64,000 bases of DNA, from NCBI RefSeq assembly GCF_900108085.1, contig NZ_FNVR01000005.1, positions 62,001 through 126,000 on the forward strand. Reading direction: 5' to 3'. The notes beneath the pieces were generated by a model that did no database searches, was not told the DNA's origin, and saw only the letters and a list, made by a program, of their open reading frames with translations. Each line of letters begins with the position of its first letter. Position 1 is the stretch's first letter. This stretch comes from Algoriphagus boritolerans DSM 17298 = JCM 18970. Lineage in GTDB: Bacteria > Bacteroidota > Bacteroidia > Cytophagales > Cyclobacteriaceae. Of the stretch, positions 25,352-34,893 are shown one piece after another. The position numbers were made by a program, and so were the translations under genes.

Positions 25352-25601
25352 GTTTCACACCTATGGATTTGACTGGCATCCGGACAGGATTCGCTGGTGG
25401 ATGCTTCATCCTATTACAGCAGACACGGTTGTCCTTTGGGATTACCGGGGAGAGCGGGGAATTCCACAGCATCCATCCAAGTACCGCATGAACTTCTGGC
25501 ATACGAATAACTGGTCCGTGGAGACCAACCCCAACTCCCTGGAAAAGCCAATCAAACGCTTTGAACTGGAAGTCGACTGGATGGGGTATCGGCCTTTCTA
25601 A
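25344..25601 (+). pseudogene. C-terminal stump of a GH16-type glycoside hydrolase
   Basis: A frame shifted from the dehydrogenase runs 86 codons to TAA at 25599-25601: RIEFHTYGFDWHPDRIRWW, then DYRGERGIPQHPSKYRMNFW and HTNNWSV, ending ELEVDWMGYRPF. The FHTYGFDWHPDRIRWW and MNFWHTNNW stretches are those that follow the catalytic EIDIE in GH16 laminarinase/lichenase-like enzymes. The catalytic part and any start are absent; similarity begins within ten bases of the dehydrogenase stop, so a deletion has abutted the two genes. Confidence 0.75.
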
Positions 25602-25683
25602 ATTTTCTGAATTCGAAATTCGATGTTCAATATTATTCCTGAATAGTACTGATACCTCTACCCGCTTTCAATTTCCAAAAACC

Positions 25684-25691
25684 TACCTTTG
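25684..25691 (+). promoter_or_regulatory. -7 box of the DbpA-like helicase
   Basis: TACCTTTG, an exact consensus match, ends four bases before the ATG at 25696. As with ccmB, this would give a leaderless or nearly leaderless message. It also fixes the start codon at 25696. Confidence 0.6.
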
Positions 25692-25695
25692 CCAC

Positions 25696-27006
25696 ATGTC
25701 TACCCCTCAAAAAAACCAGGCTGAAATCCTTTCAAAACTTGGAATTGCGCAACTGAACCCCATGCAGCTTGAAGCGCAAAAGGCAATTGGGTCTTCCAAT
25801 GAAATCATTTTGCTTTCCCCCACAGGAACAGGAAAAACCCTTGCTTTTTTACTACCCCTGATCCAAGAGCTTGATGTGAACTGCGAAGAAATTCAGTTGG
25901 TGATCATCGTTCCTTCACGGGAATTGGCGATTCAGATCGAGCAAGTGATGCGGGAGATGGGGACAGGTCATAAGGTAAATGCGGTCTACGGTGGTCGGGC
26001 GGGTTCCAAAGACAGAATTGAGATCAAACACCGCCCTGCTGTCTTGATCGGGACACCTGGGAGAGTGGCAGACCACCTGCGCAGGGAAGCCTTCGAGACC
26101 GCTTTTATCAAAACGTTGGTTCTGGATGAATTTGATAAATCACTGGAGATCGGTTTCGAAAGTGAAATGAAGGACATTCTACACTTGCTTCCCAAGGTGA
26201 AAAAGATGCTCCTGACTTCGGCGACTCAAGGCGTGGAGATTCCACGATTTGTCGGATTGAAATCACCGGTCACCATTGATTTTTTAGAGGAAAAAATATC
26301 CCAACTCCGGATCAAAAAGGTCCTATCTCCTAACAAAGATAAATTGGATACACTCATTGATTTGATCAGCCACTTGGGAAATCAAAACGGGATCATTTTC
26401 TGCAATTTCAAAGATTCCATTCAGCGGGTGAGCGATTGTCTGGAAAAGCATGGAATCTCTCATGGGATTTTTTCAGGAGGAATGGAACAAACGGATCGTG
26501 AAAGATCCCTGATCAAATTCCGAAATGGCACTCACCAACTCCTTGTGGCCACTGACTTGGCTGCAAGAGGAATCGATGTCCCCGAAATCAAGTTTATCAT
26601 TCACTATCACCTCCCTTTGCGAAGCGAAGAATTCATCCACCGCAATGGCCGAACGGCCCGAATGAACAGTGCGGGGACTGCTTATGTCTTGCATTATGAG
26701 AAAGATCCGCTGCCTGATTTTATCGGAAAACTTCCCATAGAAACACCGTCCAAGGCGAAGCTTCCGGCACCTTCGGAATGGAGCACCCTTTTCATCTCCG
26801 GAGGAAGGAAAGACAAAATTTCCAAAGGGGACATAGCCGGACTGTTTTTCAAGCAGGGAAATCTGGAGAAAGATCAATTGGGAGTGATCGAACTCAAGAC
26901 CGATTGCGTTTTCGTTGGGGTAAAAACTGCAACCTTGGAGACTCTTCTCCCCAAAGTGAACAACGTGAAGCTGAAAGAGAAAAAAGTGCGGGTGACGGTG
27001 ATTTAG
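25696..27006 (+). CDS. dbpA: DEAD-box RNA helicase, DbpA-like
   Basis: 436 residues. Helicase core: Q-motif region NPMQLEAQ (21-28), SPTGTGKT (41-48), PSRELA (73-78), TPGR (120-123), motif II as DEFD rather than DEAD (144-147), SAT (165-167), DLAARGIDVPE and HRNGRTAR. The last 75 residues (WSTLFISGGRKDKISKGDIAG ... LKEKKVRVTVI, shortened) are the DbpA RNA-binding domain that targets 23S rRNA hairpin 92, so a role in 50S assembly is likely. The start at 25696 follows the -7 box; a longer frame upstream has no similarity. Confidence 0.9.
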   Translation: MSTPQKNQAEILSKLGIAQLNPMQLEAQKAIGSSNEIILLSPTGTGKTLAFLLPLIQELDVNCEEIQLVIIVPSRELAIQIEQVMREMGTGHKVNAVYGGRAGSKDRIEIKHRPAVLIGTPGRVADHLRREAFETAFIKTLVLDEFDKSLEIGFESEMKDILHLLPKVKKMLLTSATQGVEIPRFVGLKSPVTIDFLEEKISQLRIKKVLSPNKDKLDTLIDLISHLGNQNGIIFCNFKDSIQRVSDCLEKHGISHGIFSGGMEQTDRERSLIKFRNGTHQLLVATDLAARGIDVPEIKFIIHYHLPLRSEEFIHRNGRTARMNSAGTAYVLHYEKDPLPDFIGKLPIETPSKAKLPAPSEWSTLFISGGRKDKISKGDIAGLFFKQGNLEKDQLGVIELKTDCVFVGVKTATLETLLPKVNNVKLKEKKVRVTVI

Positions 27007-27035
27007 AATACGGGTAAATCTAATCAGTCAATCTT

Positions 27036-27665
27036 CTAATACCTGGAATTCGACTGCCTGGAAGGCTGGAGTATTCCGATCAGAAGCTGGAAATCAAATC
27101 CATAGGCTACGTTCTTGGAATTGAAGTTGGCATAAGGGCTGACTCCAAAGCCTATCACCTTTCCGAGAGGAATCTCAAAACTTGGCTTGAGCATCCAACC
27201 TATCCCGGAGTCCTTCTCCATTTCAAAGGTGTAGGTACCCAAGATGACCCCATTTTCAGTACTTCGCTGAAAATTGACTGCGCTTCTGAATTTATTAATC
27301 GAAGGTCCGGTCAATAGATTTAATCGAAAACGTCCCTCTTCCCCTTCCAGGAGGATCATCTTACCCACCAAAAATTGATAGCTCGTGATCTCGTCTTTAG
27401 GATTGGTCAGTCCTCTGGAGAGTATTCCCAAAATTCCACCGGAAAAATCATCGGGTTTGTTTTTTGCCCCTCTTATTCCCGATTTTATCCCGATTTGGGC
27501 AGACCAGTTTCGTTGGAGGACATAATTGAGATTCAGGTCAAGTCCGCTGTAGTTTCCGACGGTGGGTCCAAAACCTAGATACAAGCTATTGTTTTCGGCG
27601 AATTGCGCTTTTGCTGAAAACCCGATGAACAACGTGATTAAAATGATAAGCAGGAATTGCTTCAT
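27036..27665 (-). CDS. Outer-membrane beta-barrel protein
   Basis: 209 residues with a signal peptide (1-20, FSAKAQ) and about eight to ten amphipathic strands (LYLGFGPTVGNYSGLDLNLNY, WSAQIGIKSGIRG, shortened), consistent with a small PorT-family/OMP_b-brl fold. No Phe-ended barrel terminus is seen; it ends with a basic tail. Convergent with dbpA, with only 29 bases between stops. Function unknown. Confidence 0.75.
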   Translation of the reverse strand: MKQFLLIILITLFIGFSAKAQFAENNSLYLGFGPTVGNYSGLDLNLNYVLQRNWSAQIGIKSGIRGAKNKPDDFSGGILGILSRGLTNPKDEITSYQFLVGKMILLEGEEGRFRLNLLTGPSINKFRSAVNFQRSTENGVILGTYTFEMEKDSGIGWMLKPSFEIPLGKVIGFGVSPYANFNSKNVAYGFDFQLLIGILQPSRQSNSRY

Positions 27666-28171
27666 GGAATGGTAACTTGGAGATGAGACTTTTGCTGATT
27701 GACAAAAACGCAGCCAAGATCTGGGAAGGGTTGGGGTCTAAAGTAAAAGAGGCTTGAAAAACTATGAACTAGATTTTCCCAAGTTGATCCAATCCAAGCG
27801 AGGCATAAAAAGTAAATTGACTAAAACAAAGCTTGAAACTTAGTTAAACCCGGATTTGGCATTAGAGTCCGCCACGAGAGTTTAAAATGCAAAAAGATCA
27901 AGCAGGAAAAGCGGGAATAGTCGTGATTTTATAGGCAGATCAGAAACGTTGATAAATAAGTTAAAAATCAATCGATTGGCAAAGAAATTATGAATTATCG
28001 GCTATTTGATTTTGGAGGCATTAGCAAGGGTAGACTTTTTAAAAAATCAAAATTTCAATCCAAAAAAGCGACATAATTCGAAATAAAAGTTCGTTTCAGC
28101 TGATTTGGAGAAGTAGAACTTATTATAAACCTTAGAGTTGAAATACTGGAATGTAAACCCAAGATTACCCT
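27666..28171. other. 506-base gap
   Basis: AT-rich, no strong gene. Two tiny frames were noted: a 15-codon one near 27888 and a 28-codon one at 27990-28076 (MNYRLFDFGGISKGRLFKKS..., basic). Neither has a recognisable feature or context. The promoter of the acyl-CoA dehydrogenase should lie at the right end. Confidence 0.4.
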
Positions 28172-29314
28172 ATGTTTGATTTAAATCTAAATGAAAATCA
28201 GCAGCTTATTGCTGAGATGGTTCGAAGTTTTGGAGCCAAAGAGATTACACCTTTCCGCAAGGAATGGGATGACAAGTCCCATTTTCCAATCGAAGTCTTT
28301 AAAAAGCTTGGCGAACTGGGCCTAATGGGCGTTTTAGTCCCTACAGAATATGGAGGCTCCGGATTTGGTTACAATGAATACGTAACCGCAATTTTGGAAT
28401 TGACCAAAATGGATCCATCGATCGGTCTTTCCATGGCTGCACACAATTCCCTTTGTACCGGACACATCCTAATGTTTGGCTCTGAAGAGCAAAAGCGAAA
28501 ATATCTCCCCAAACTCGCAACCTGCGAATGGCTGGGCGCTTGGGGCTTAACCGAGCCCAATACCGGTTCCGATGCAGGAAACATGCGAACCGTAGCTATC
28601 AAAGAAGGAGAATATTACATTCTGAATGGAGCCAAAAACTTCATCACGCACGGGATATCCGGAGACGTAGCGGTAGTGATCGCCCGCACCGGTGAAGTCG
28701 GCGACAGTCACGGAATGACTGCTTTCATTATCGAGCGGGGCACTCCGGGATTCAAAGGCGGCAGGAAGGAGGACAAACTTGGAATGCGTGCATCCGAGAC
28801 TGCAGAAATGATTTTTGAGGACTGCAAAGTCCATGAAAGTCAGGTTTTGGGGAAAGTCGGGGATGGATTTATCCAGTCTATGAAAATCCTGGACGGTGGC
28901 CGAATCTCCATTGCAGCACTTTCTTTGGGAATTGCCGAAGGTGCCTTGGAAGCATCCATTCAATATTCCAAGGAACGTCATCAATTCAACAAACCCATTT
29001 CAAGTTTCCAGGGCATTTCCTTCAAACTAGCCGATATGGCCACTCAACTGGAGGCGGCAAAACTCTTGACTTTCAAAGCTGCAGATCTAAAAAACAGGGG
29101 GCAGAAAGTAACTTTAGCGGGAGCGCAAGCCAAATTGTATGCATCTGAGGTTTGTGTTTCAATCTCAAATGAGGCCGTTCAAATTTTTGGCGGCTATGGC
29201 TTTACCAAGGATTATCCGGTGGAGAAATTCTACCGTGATTCCAAGCTTTGCACCATCGGTGAGGGAACATCCGAGATACAGAAATTGGTAATCTCAAGGG
29301 AGATTTTGAAATAG
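28172..29314 (+). CDS. Acyl-CoA dehydrogenase
   Basis: 380 residues, the standard length for short/medium-chain acyl-CoA dehydrogenases. FAD flavoenzyme of beta-oxidation that puts a 2,3-double bond into acyl-CoA and passes electrons to ETF. Signatures: [15 protein letters not shown] (FAD/substrate contact), [20 protein letters not shown] and [12 protein letters not shown] with the catalytic Glu near 366. Single-gene unit; a strong hairpin lies downstream. Chain-length preference is not readable. Confidence 0.94.
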   Translation: MFDLNLNENQQLIAEMVRSFGAKEITPFRKEWDDKSHFPIEVFKKLGELGLMGVLVPTEYGGSGFGYNEYVTAILELTKMDPSIGLSMAAHNSLCTGHILMFGSEEQKRKYLPKLATCEWLGAWGLTEPNTGSDAGNMRTVAIKEGEYYILNGAKNFITHGISGDVAVVIARTGEVGDSHGMTAFIIERGTPGFKGGRKEDKLGMRASETAEMIFEDCKVHESQVLGKVGDGFIQSMKILDGGRISIAALSLGIAEGALEASIQYSKERHQFNKPISSFQGISFKLADMATQLEAAKLLTFKAADLKNRGQKVTLAGAQAKLYASEVCVSISNEAVQIFGGYGFTKDYPVEKFYRDSKLCTIGEGTSEIQKLVISREILK

Positions 29315-29326
29315 TTTGCAGTGGTA

Positions 29327-29360
29327 AGTCTCAGTTTGCAGTTCGCTGCATTCTGAGACT
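29327..29360. repeat. Long hairpin with TTCG loop after the acyl-CoA dehydrogenase
   Basis: AGTCTCAG-TT-TGCAG-TTCG-CTGCA-TT-CTGAGACT: 13 paired bases with a small internal TT/TT bulge and a stable UUCG tetraloop. It begins 13 bases after the stop codon. There is no T-run, so it may protect the 3' end or be repeat debris (AGTTTGCAGT occurs twice) rather than a standard terminator. Confidence 0.6.
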
Positions 29361-29423
29361 GGAAACTGAATTATGATACTTGATAAGATATCCCCGCAAT
29401 TCAAAAATTGAAAATATGGTTCA

Positions 29424-30194
29424 TCATAACCTCCCCACCATCATCCCTCCCTCAATCCTGAGAATCTGCCCAGTGGCATAAGGCAAGTCTCCCCGTAGCA
29501 AAGCTGCCACCACTTTACCAATATCCTCCGGCTGACCCATTCTCGGCTCGAGTGTCAATCCTGCCTGAATTCGATCCTGATAGATCGACTTTACTTTTTC
29601 GGTCATGTCGGTTTCGATCACTCCCGGTTGAATTTCATACACCGGAATGTTGAATTCAGCCAACCGTACTGCCAAAACTTTGGACATCATGGAAAGCCCT
29701 GCTTTTGCCATGCAATAGGCTGCTCGATTGGTCGATGCTAAAACCGCTGAAACGGATGTAATAGATACAATGGAAAGTGGAATTTCAGCATCCGATTTCC
29801 GGATTTCGGCCATCCAATTGGCACAAGCTTGAGTCAGAAAAAAAGTGCCTTTCAAATTGATATCCATCAGATGATCAAAGTCGGCCTCGACTACTTCCAA
29901 GACATCTGCCCTGACTCTCGGTGCCACTCCGGCGTTGTTGATCAGAAAATTGATTCTTCCGAATTTCTCATTGATACCGTGCAGGACGCTATCCCGATCC
30001 GCTTTTTCAGCGATATTTCCAGGGAAATAGGCTACCCGAACGCCATTTTTGCGAAGCTCAGTTAAGACTTCGCTAACCTCAGATTCCGTACGAACTCCAT
30101 TCAATGCCAGATCGATTCCCTCTTGGGCAAGTTTCTTGGCGATTCCCAAACCGATTCCTCGGGTTCCTCCGGTAATCAAAGCAACGTTTTTCAT
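29424..30194 (-). CDS. Short-chain dehydrogenase, 3-ketoacyl reductase-like
   Basis: 256 residues, classical SDR: TGGTRGIG (8-15), NNAGVAPR near 87-94, Ser in SITSVSAV, and YCMAKAG catalytic Tyr-Lys. The end GQILRIEGGMMVGRL resembles sugar-cluster SDRs labelled 3-ketoacyl-ACP reductase. It follows the GH88-like/OYE operon on the same strand, separated by repeat copy C, so a role on the same sugar is plausible rather than in fatty-acid synthesis. Confidence 0.87.
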   Translation of the reverse strand: MKNVALITGGTRGIGLGIAKKLAQEGIDLALNGVRTESEVSEVLTELRKNGVRVAYFPGNIAEKADRDSVLHGINEKFGRINFLINNAGVAPRVRADVLEVVEADFDHLMDINLKGTFFLTQACANWMAEIRKSDAEIPLSIVSITSVSAVLASTNRAAYCMAKAGLSMMSKVLAVRLAEFNIPVYEIQPGVIETDMTEKVKSIYQDRIQAGLTLEPRMGQPEDIGKVVAALLRGDLPYATGQILRIEGGMMVGRL

Positions 30195-30310
30195 CTGTTT
30201 ATAATTTTTTTTTCAAAGGTCAGATAGCCTGTCCCGATTTTTCTTCGGGAGAATCTTCGCATGAATTATATTCATCTCTCTGTGTCGCCCGGGGTCATGC
30301 TTGATTTCAT
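30195..30310 (-). repeat. Dispersed intergenic repeat, copy C
   Basis: 116 bases filling the space between the SDR start and the oxidoreductase stop (the stop codon lies inside it). Left end TGTTTATAATT...GGTCA and right end GTCATGCTTGATTTCAT match copies A and B; the middle is different and carries a CCCGA...TCGGG hairpin. Confidence 0.6.
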
Positions 30311-31749
30311 TCTCCTTTCAAGGCTTTAAGTTGATCATATTCCGCCATCTTTTTATAGAGCGGATCCAGCGGAAAACAACCTGAGATCATCCCGTTTCTC
30401 GGTGCGGTGGTGCAATCGGAGAAGGTTCGGCAGATTTTTGCCCGCTTGAGACCTTGTCCGGAAAGAATATCCGCAGGCATATCCGGGTAACTCAGCACCA
30501 TCCTGCCAAACCCAATGGAATCTGCTTTTCCAGTCCGAAGAACTTCCTGACCGACATTCGGCAGCCACTCCTGCAGGTAGGAATAGGCTGATCCTATGAC
30601 ATACAATCCCGGGAAAGCCTTTTTGATTTGCGCTGTAGCTTGAATCTGTCTGGCTACCCCATGCAGTGGATCTTCGGGAGGCTGGTATCCGTCAGAAGGC
30701 GGAAAAAGTGCTGGTCGCTGGATGTGCGGATTGTAATACGGACTTCCGGCAGTGGTGCAGAGGAGCTCAATATTGAGTTTTTCCAATTCCTGAAGAAAAA
30801 GAAAGGATTCACTCAAGTCAGCTAGTATCCCACTTTCGGCTCCTCCAAATGCATAGCGATAGGGATCCCCTTGCGCTGGAACGCCGGTTTCTTCAGGTCC
30901 TTTTTGGAAAGGAACCCAATCGAAAATGCTCATCCGAACGCCAATTTCCAATCCCGGAGCAGCCGCTTTTATTCCCGCAACAATCTCTCTGAGAAAACGG
31001 GTTCGATTCTCAAAACTCCCTCCATATTTTCCCTCCCGATCATACGCACTCAGAAATTCATGTCCTAGGTATCCATGACAATGCTTGATGTCCACAAAGT
31101 GAAACCCTGCTTTTTGGGCCAAAACAGCCGCTTTAATGTAATCTTCAATGATCCCGTCAATATCTTGATCGGATAGGATCGGGTAATCATCCCCTAGACC
31201 AAACTTCTTATTCAAAATCGGATGCGGATAGAGAATTTTCGGCTCCATCCGCTTCTTGTCATTAGGTTTGCAAAAGCGTCCGGAATGCGTCAGTTGAAGC
31301 CCGATCAGCAAATCCGATGTATCTCCAAAATGCTCCCGATGCGTAGTCTGCAAAAGCTGAAAAAGCGCGACAAAGTCTTGAATCGTATGCTCATTGAGCA
31401 TCAATTGGTTCGGATTTGCACGTCCTTCTGGTCGGACTGCCACTGCCTCGCAACCCCAAAGGAGTTTAGCTCCGCTGAGCGCAAAGTTTTGCCAACGTCG
31501 TTTCGTGAGTTCTGTGGGTCGGCCATCCGTTGTCCCATCCCAACCTTCCATTGGAAGAATGCACATCGCATTACCTATGGTTCGTCCAGATCTGAGTGTA
31601 TGACTTTTTGCAAAAAAAGAATCGGGTCCTGAGATTACTTCGGCATCAAAGGCAAGGTCAATTACCTCTTTTTCCAGATGACTTCTGAAAAGCTCGACCG
31701 TTTTTAGCTGGGCAACCCGAGGAAATTGTGGTTTGTATTTTCCGCTCAT
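30307..31749 (-). CDS. Old Yellow Enzyme-family NADH:flavin oxidoreductase
   Basis: 480 residues, an FMN TIM barrel related to 2,4-dienoyl-CoA reductase/OYE. Visible are [15 protein letters not shown] near the FMN site, the QLTHSGRF motif, [19 protein letters not shown] with the active-site His pair, [10 protein letters not shown], and [11 protein letters not shown] with the phosphate-binding Arg. It is longer than usual OYE proteins (about 360) owing to N- and C-terminal extensions; the C-terminal [19 protein letters not shown] may hold a metal or cluster. Its ATG overlaps the GH88-like stop (ATGA). Confidence 0.88.
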   Translation of the reverse strand: MSGKYKPQFPRVAQLKTVELFRSHLEKEVIDLAFDAEVISGPDSFFAKSHTLRSGRTIGNAMCILPMEGWDGTTDGRPTELTKRRWQNFALSGAKLLWGCEAVAVRPEGRANPNQLMLNEHTIQDFVALFQLLQTTHREHFGDTSDLLIGLQLTHSGRFCKPNDKKRMEPKILYPHPILNKKFGLGDDYPILSDQDIDGIIEDYIKAAVLAQKAGFHFVDIKHCHGYLGHEFLSAYDREGKYGGSFENRTRFLREIVAGIKAAAPGLEIGVRMSIFDWVPFQKGPEETGVPAQGDPYRYAFGGAESGILADLSESFLFLQELEKLNIELLCTTAGSPYYNPHIQRPALFPPSDGYQPPEDPLHGVARQIQATAQIKKAFPGLYVIGSAYSYLQEWLPNVGQEVLRTGKADSIGFGRMVLSYPDMPADILSGQGLKRAKICRTFSDCTTAPRNGMISGCFPLDPLYKKMAEYDQLKALKGE

Positions 31750-33125
31750 ACCGGCACGCAGTTTAGGTAAGAATAATACGGCTCGTTTTTCATCATCCGT
31801 TGCACCAGCAATGCCAACTCACGGGCATGATAATCTCCCCACATACTGGATTCGCCATGAGCTACTTTTCCCGATTCAGGCACATAATCCCACCCGTTTG
31901 GTTGATGATAAATCGAATGAAGAATCAATCCTTGATGGCTTTCATTTGTGGAAAGATAAGGTTCAGAAAAAAGTGCCCCGGCAATCTGAATTCCTGCGTT
32001 TTTATACTTCTCAGCCCGCTCCGGATCACTGGTTTTTAACCAATTCCCAATTCGAATCAGACCTTGTGCCGTGATGCAAGCCGCTGAACTATCAACAGGC
32101 TCAAAGGAATTGTAGGGGTCAGAGGGACGATTGAGGTAATCTCCCATTTTGTGAAGATTAGGTGCTCCGGTATCCCAATAGGGAATTCCATCGGTTGGGG
32201 TATTTGCCAGATAGAACTCGGAGGTAGCAATGGCTGCCTTAGAAAGCTCTGAAATGAGGTCTTTCTTTGAAATCACCGCTGAATAATCTGCTTCGGATAG
32301 TTGATCTAGAATTTCCAGCGTCTCCCCCAAACCACAGATCGCCCAAGCCAATCCCCGAGTCCAAGTACTGAATCCGGTATAGCCTTGTTGGGAATTAGGG
32401 CAGCGATAGTTGCCATCATTGGTATTAAAGATGATTTCGTGGGCGGTTCGTCCTGCGACATCGTAACGATCACGACCTTTTCCATAGAAAATAGAAAACC
32501 GAACCGTCGCCAAAATGTGTTGAATCGCCCGCTGAATCAATGAAATCCGCCTGTCGTTTTCAGTTTGCAGCACATGCCCAAGTTGATGGGAAACTACCAA
32601 TGCACGGCAGCTCCGAATGGTATCTACGAAAAGCGAATGAGGACCATTAAAAGAATAAATAAATCCACCACTTGGGATGACAGTCCAGCGTGTGGCCTGG
32701 ACTGCACCGGTCACTTTGAGTGCAAGTTTGTAGAATTCTATTTCCCATTCCGAGCCCTCAATCTTGCCTTCATTTATTAATCGGAGCAGGTTCCCATACG
32801 TACTCACATTGTTGAATCCATGATCATGGACACCGATGTGAGTCAGATGTGGAGCCATTTTTTGCACCGTGTTTTTCCGGCCTATTTCAAGAAAATCCGT
32901 ATCTCCTGTCGCGTCAAACTGAAGCAAAGCTGATCCAAACTGAAATCCCTGAGTCCATTCGGTCCAGCCTCGGGTCACGTATCTTCCTTGTTCGGTGAAA
33001 ACAGGAGCTCCATCTTTCGTATCAAAGGAGTCTTCAAGCAGCCGTATTTTCTGTCCTGAAAGCTGCCAAAAACGGGCTAAAGGTTTTTCTAAATCAGAGA
33101 TGGAAAAGATAGAATCAAGCGTCAT
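31746..33125 (-). CDS. GH88-like unsaturated glucuronyl hydrolase
   Basis: 459 residues from the ATG at 33123-33125, an (alpha/alpha)6-barrel protein. [18 protein letters not shown] corresponds to the HDLGF motif with the catalytic Asp, and [20 protein letters not shown] to the SRGQAWGIYG motif of GH88/GH105 enzymes. These open unsaturated uronic-acid residues left by polysaccharide lyases. No signal peptide, so it acts on imported disaccharides. The start overlaps the symporter end by 11 bases; a start at 33155 is possible but overlaps more. Confidence 0.82.
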   Translation of the reverse strand: MTLDSIFSISDLEKPLARFWQLSGQKIRLLEDSFDTKDGAPVFTEQGRYVTRGWTEWTQGFQFGSALLQFDATGDTDFLEIGRKNTVQKMAPHLTHIGVHDHGFNNVSTYGNLLRLINEGKIEGSEWEIEFYKLALKVTGAVQATRWTVIPSGGFIYSFNGPHSLFVDTIRSCRALVVSHQLGHVLQTENDRRISLIQRAIQHILATVRFSIFYGKGRDRYDVAGRTAHEIIFNTNDGNYRCPNSQQGYTGFSTWTRGLAWAICGLGETLEILDQLSEADYSAVISKKDLISELSKAAIATSEFYLANTPTDGIPYWDTGAPNLHKMGDYLNRPSDPYNSFEPVDSSAACITAQGLIRIGNWLKTSDPERAEKYKNAGIQIAGALFSEPYLSTNESHQGLILHSIYHQPNGWDYVPESGKVAHGESSMWGDYHARELALLVQRMMKNEPYYSYLNCVPV

Positions 33126-34527
33126 GGGTAGTTTTTTGGGTAAAATGGTGGGCAATCATCAAAATTGCCGTCACCGGAATCAGAATACAATACATCGCAG
33201 CATCAGTCGGTAATCCTGCAAAACCCGCGGGTACCAACTCAAGTAGCGACAAGACGAAATAAGCCAAGGCAATGGCAGAAACGATCAGCAGTGATTTGGG
33301 AGGATTTTTAAACAAAACTGCTCCCAAAACCACCGGAGCAATCATGGATGTACCAGCAAAACTCACTCTTGCCAAGAGCACCAATTCATCGCTCATATAG
33401 GTCGAAAACACCAAAACGATTAACGAAAATACCAAAATGGCCAATTGGGTAATTCGCATATTTCGCTTATCCGAACCGCTCAGAAGAGACCTCAATTCGG
33501 TTCCTAAAGCAAAAATCTGCGCATTCGTAGTCGAAAGACAAGCCGCGAAAAGCCCGACTACCGCCAAAGCGGCAACCGGATTTGCCTGATCAAAAAGTAA
33601 GGCTGCCGAAAGGAAATCTGCTGTTGAGGACTCAGGATATTGTACCGCCCCATACAAGCCGATAAAAGCCGTCGGGAGAATCACCAGAATGGCAAAAATC
33701 CCCACCGCATAAGCCATTTTGTGAACAGATTTCAGGTTTTTCATCACAACCAAACGTGTCGTAAACTGGGGCTGTGATACTGGAATCATCACAATAGCTA
33801 TTGCTGAAGCGATCAAAAATGGACTGCTGAACAAGCCTTTTGGACCGGGAAGCGAGAGTAATCCGGCATTGCTTTCGGCGACTTTTTCCAAGGCAGAATC
33901 CAAGCCTCCGGCCATATTCAAACAGGTCACGCCGATAATCCAAATCACGACCAGCAAAATCACTCCCTGAATCGCATCACTGTACATAATGGCTTTCAAT
34001 CCTCCAATCTCGGAGTAAATCAACATGATCACCACCAAGATCGCCGACCAGCCCCAATAGGGAATCAGGTCTGGAAAGGCGGCATTTAGAAAAATGGAAA
34101 TTCCACGAATTTGTATTGCCACGTAGGGAATCAAAAAGAGAAAGGAACTCAGAAAAATGAGGTACCCTGCCCATTTATTCCGAAAGCAACTTTGAATGAA
34201 ACCCGCCACTCCCTTGTAGCCGACTTCTGAGGCTCTTTTGCGAAGCTTATATCCAAACCAAATCAGAAAAAACACCATCAGCGCATCAGAAAGCCCTAAA
34301 AAGATCCAGGCTCCTACTCCATGTATCCGAAAGAAATCCGGCATTCCCATGAAAGTAAATGCACTGAAAAGTGCTGCAGAAAAAGTCAAAAACCCGAGTA
34401 TCGTCCCGATGTTGGACCCGGCAAGCATGAAGTCATCCGAGCTTCGGTTTTTTGAATAGGATTTGTAAGAAGCATAGCCAAGTGAGGCCAGGAAGAGTGC
34501 GAAAAAGAAAATCAGCCAGCCTGTCAT
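33115..34527 (-). CDS. Sodium:solute symporter (SSS family)
   Basis: 470 residues from the ATG at 34525-34527; 13 membrane helices typical of the SSS family (RSSDDFMLAGSNIGTILGFLT near the start; GGLKAIMYSDAIQGVILLVV mid-protein is the SSS signature region). It drives uptake of a sugar, uronate or similar solute with Na+. The next gene's product acts on unsaturated uronates, suggesting such a disaccharide as cargo. It overlaps the small membrane protein stop as ATGA. Confidence 0.9.
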   Translation of the reverse strand: MTGWLIFFFALFLASLGYASYKSYSKNRSSDDFMLAGSNIGTILGFLTFSAALFSAFTFMGMPDFFRIHGVGAWIFLGLSDALMVFFLIWFGYKLRKRASEVGYKGVAGFIQSCFRNKWAGYLIFLSSFLFLIPYVAIQIRGISIFLNAAFPDLIPYWGWSAILVVIMLIYSEIGGLKAIMYSDAIQGVILLVVIWIIGVTCLNMAGGLDSALEKVAESNAGLLSLPGPKGLFSSPFLIASAIAIVMIPVSQPQFTTRLVVMKNLKSVHKMAYAVGIFAILVILPTAFIGLYGAVQYPESSTADFLSAALLFDQANPVAALAVVGLFAACLSTTNAQIFALGTELRSLLSGSDKRNMRITQLAILVFSLIVLVFSTYMSDELVLLARVSFAGTSMIAPVVLGAVLFKNPPKSLLIVSAIALAYFVLSLLELVPAGFAGLPTDAAMYCILIPVTAILMIAHHFTQKTTHDA

Positions 34528-34736
34528 TGCTTTTTCGATTCTTGATGGGGGAAAAATTGGGAAGCTAAAAAGGTCAGTACCACGATCACCACCGTGACCA
34601 AAAAACCTGTCCAAAAGGCAAAAGGCACATTGGCAAGTCTTGGTTCTATTTTGTTTTCTTCAAAAAGAAATAAGAAGGATACAATAGAAAGTGTCAATAC
34701 CGCAAAAACAAGAATTTTCCAGGTTTTGGATTGCAT
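34524..34736 (-). CDS. Small two-helix membrane protein paired with the symporter
   Basis: 70 residues with two hydrophobic segments (about 8-24 and 38-60) and the start of the second reading VPFAFWTGFLVTVV. Small proteins of this build (DUF3311-like) are often encoded just upstream of SSS symporters and may be an accessory subunit. Its TGA overlaps the symporter ATG. The family name is a suggestion only. Confidence 0.65.
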   Translation of the reverse strand: MQSKTWKILVFAVLTLSIVSFLFLFEENKIEPRLANVPFAFWTGFLVTVVIVVLTFLASQFFPHQESKKQ

Positions 34737-34893
34737 GAGATTAGCTTGGGTTTATTTGGGCAGAAATTAAAAATCCATGAATTAATATCCATGGATGGGT
34801 TAAAATAGGAATAAACTTCTGCTTTGCTACCAAGAACTGTCTGTTGAGCCTTGATAAAGGTCAAGTTTTTACGGAAACAATTCCGTCAGTGGA

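Noticed and set aside
27990..28076. 28-codon frame in the 506-base gap
   Set aside because: Too short and basic, no context or similarity; kept only as a remark.
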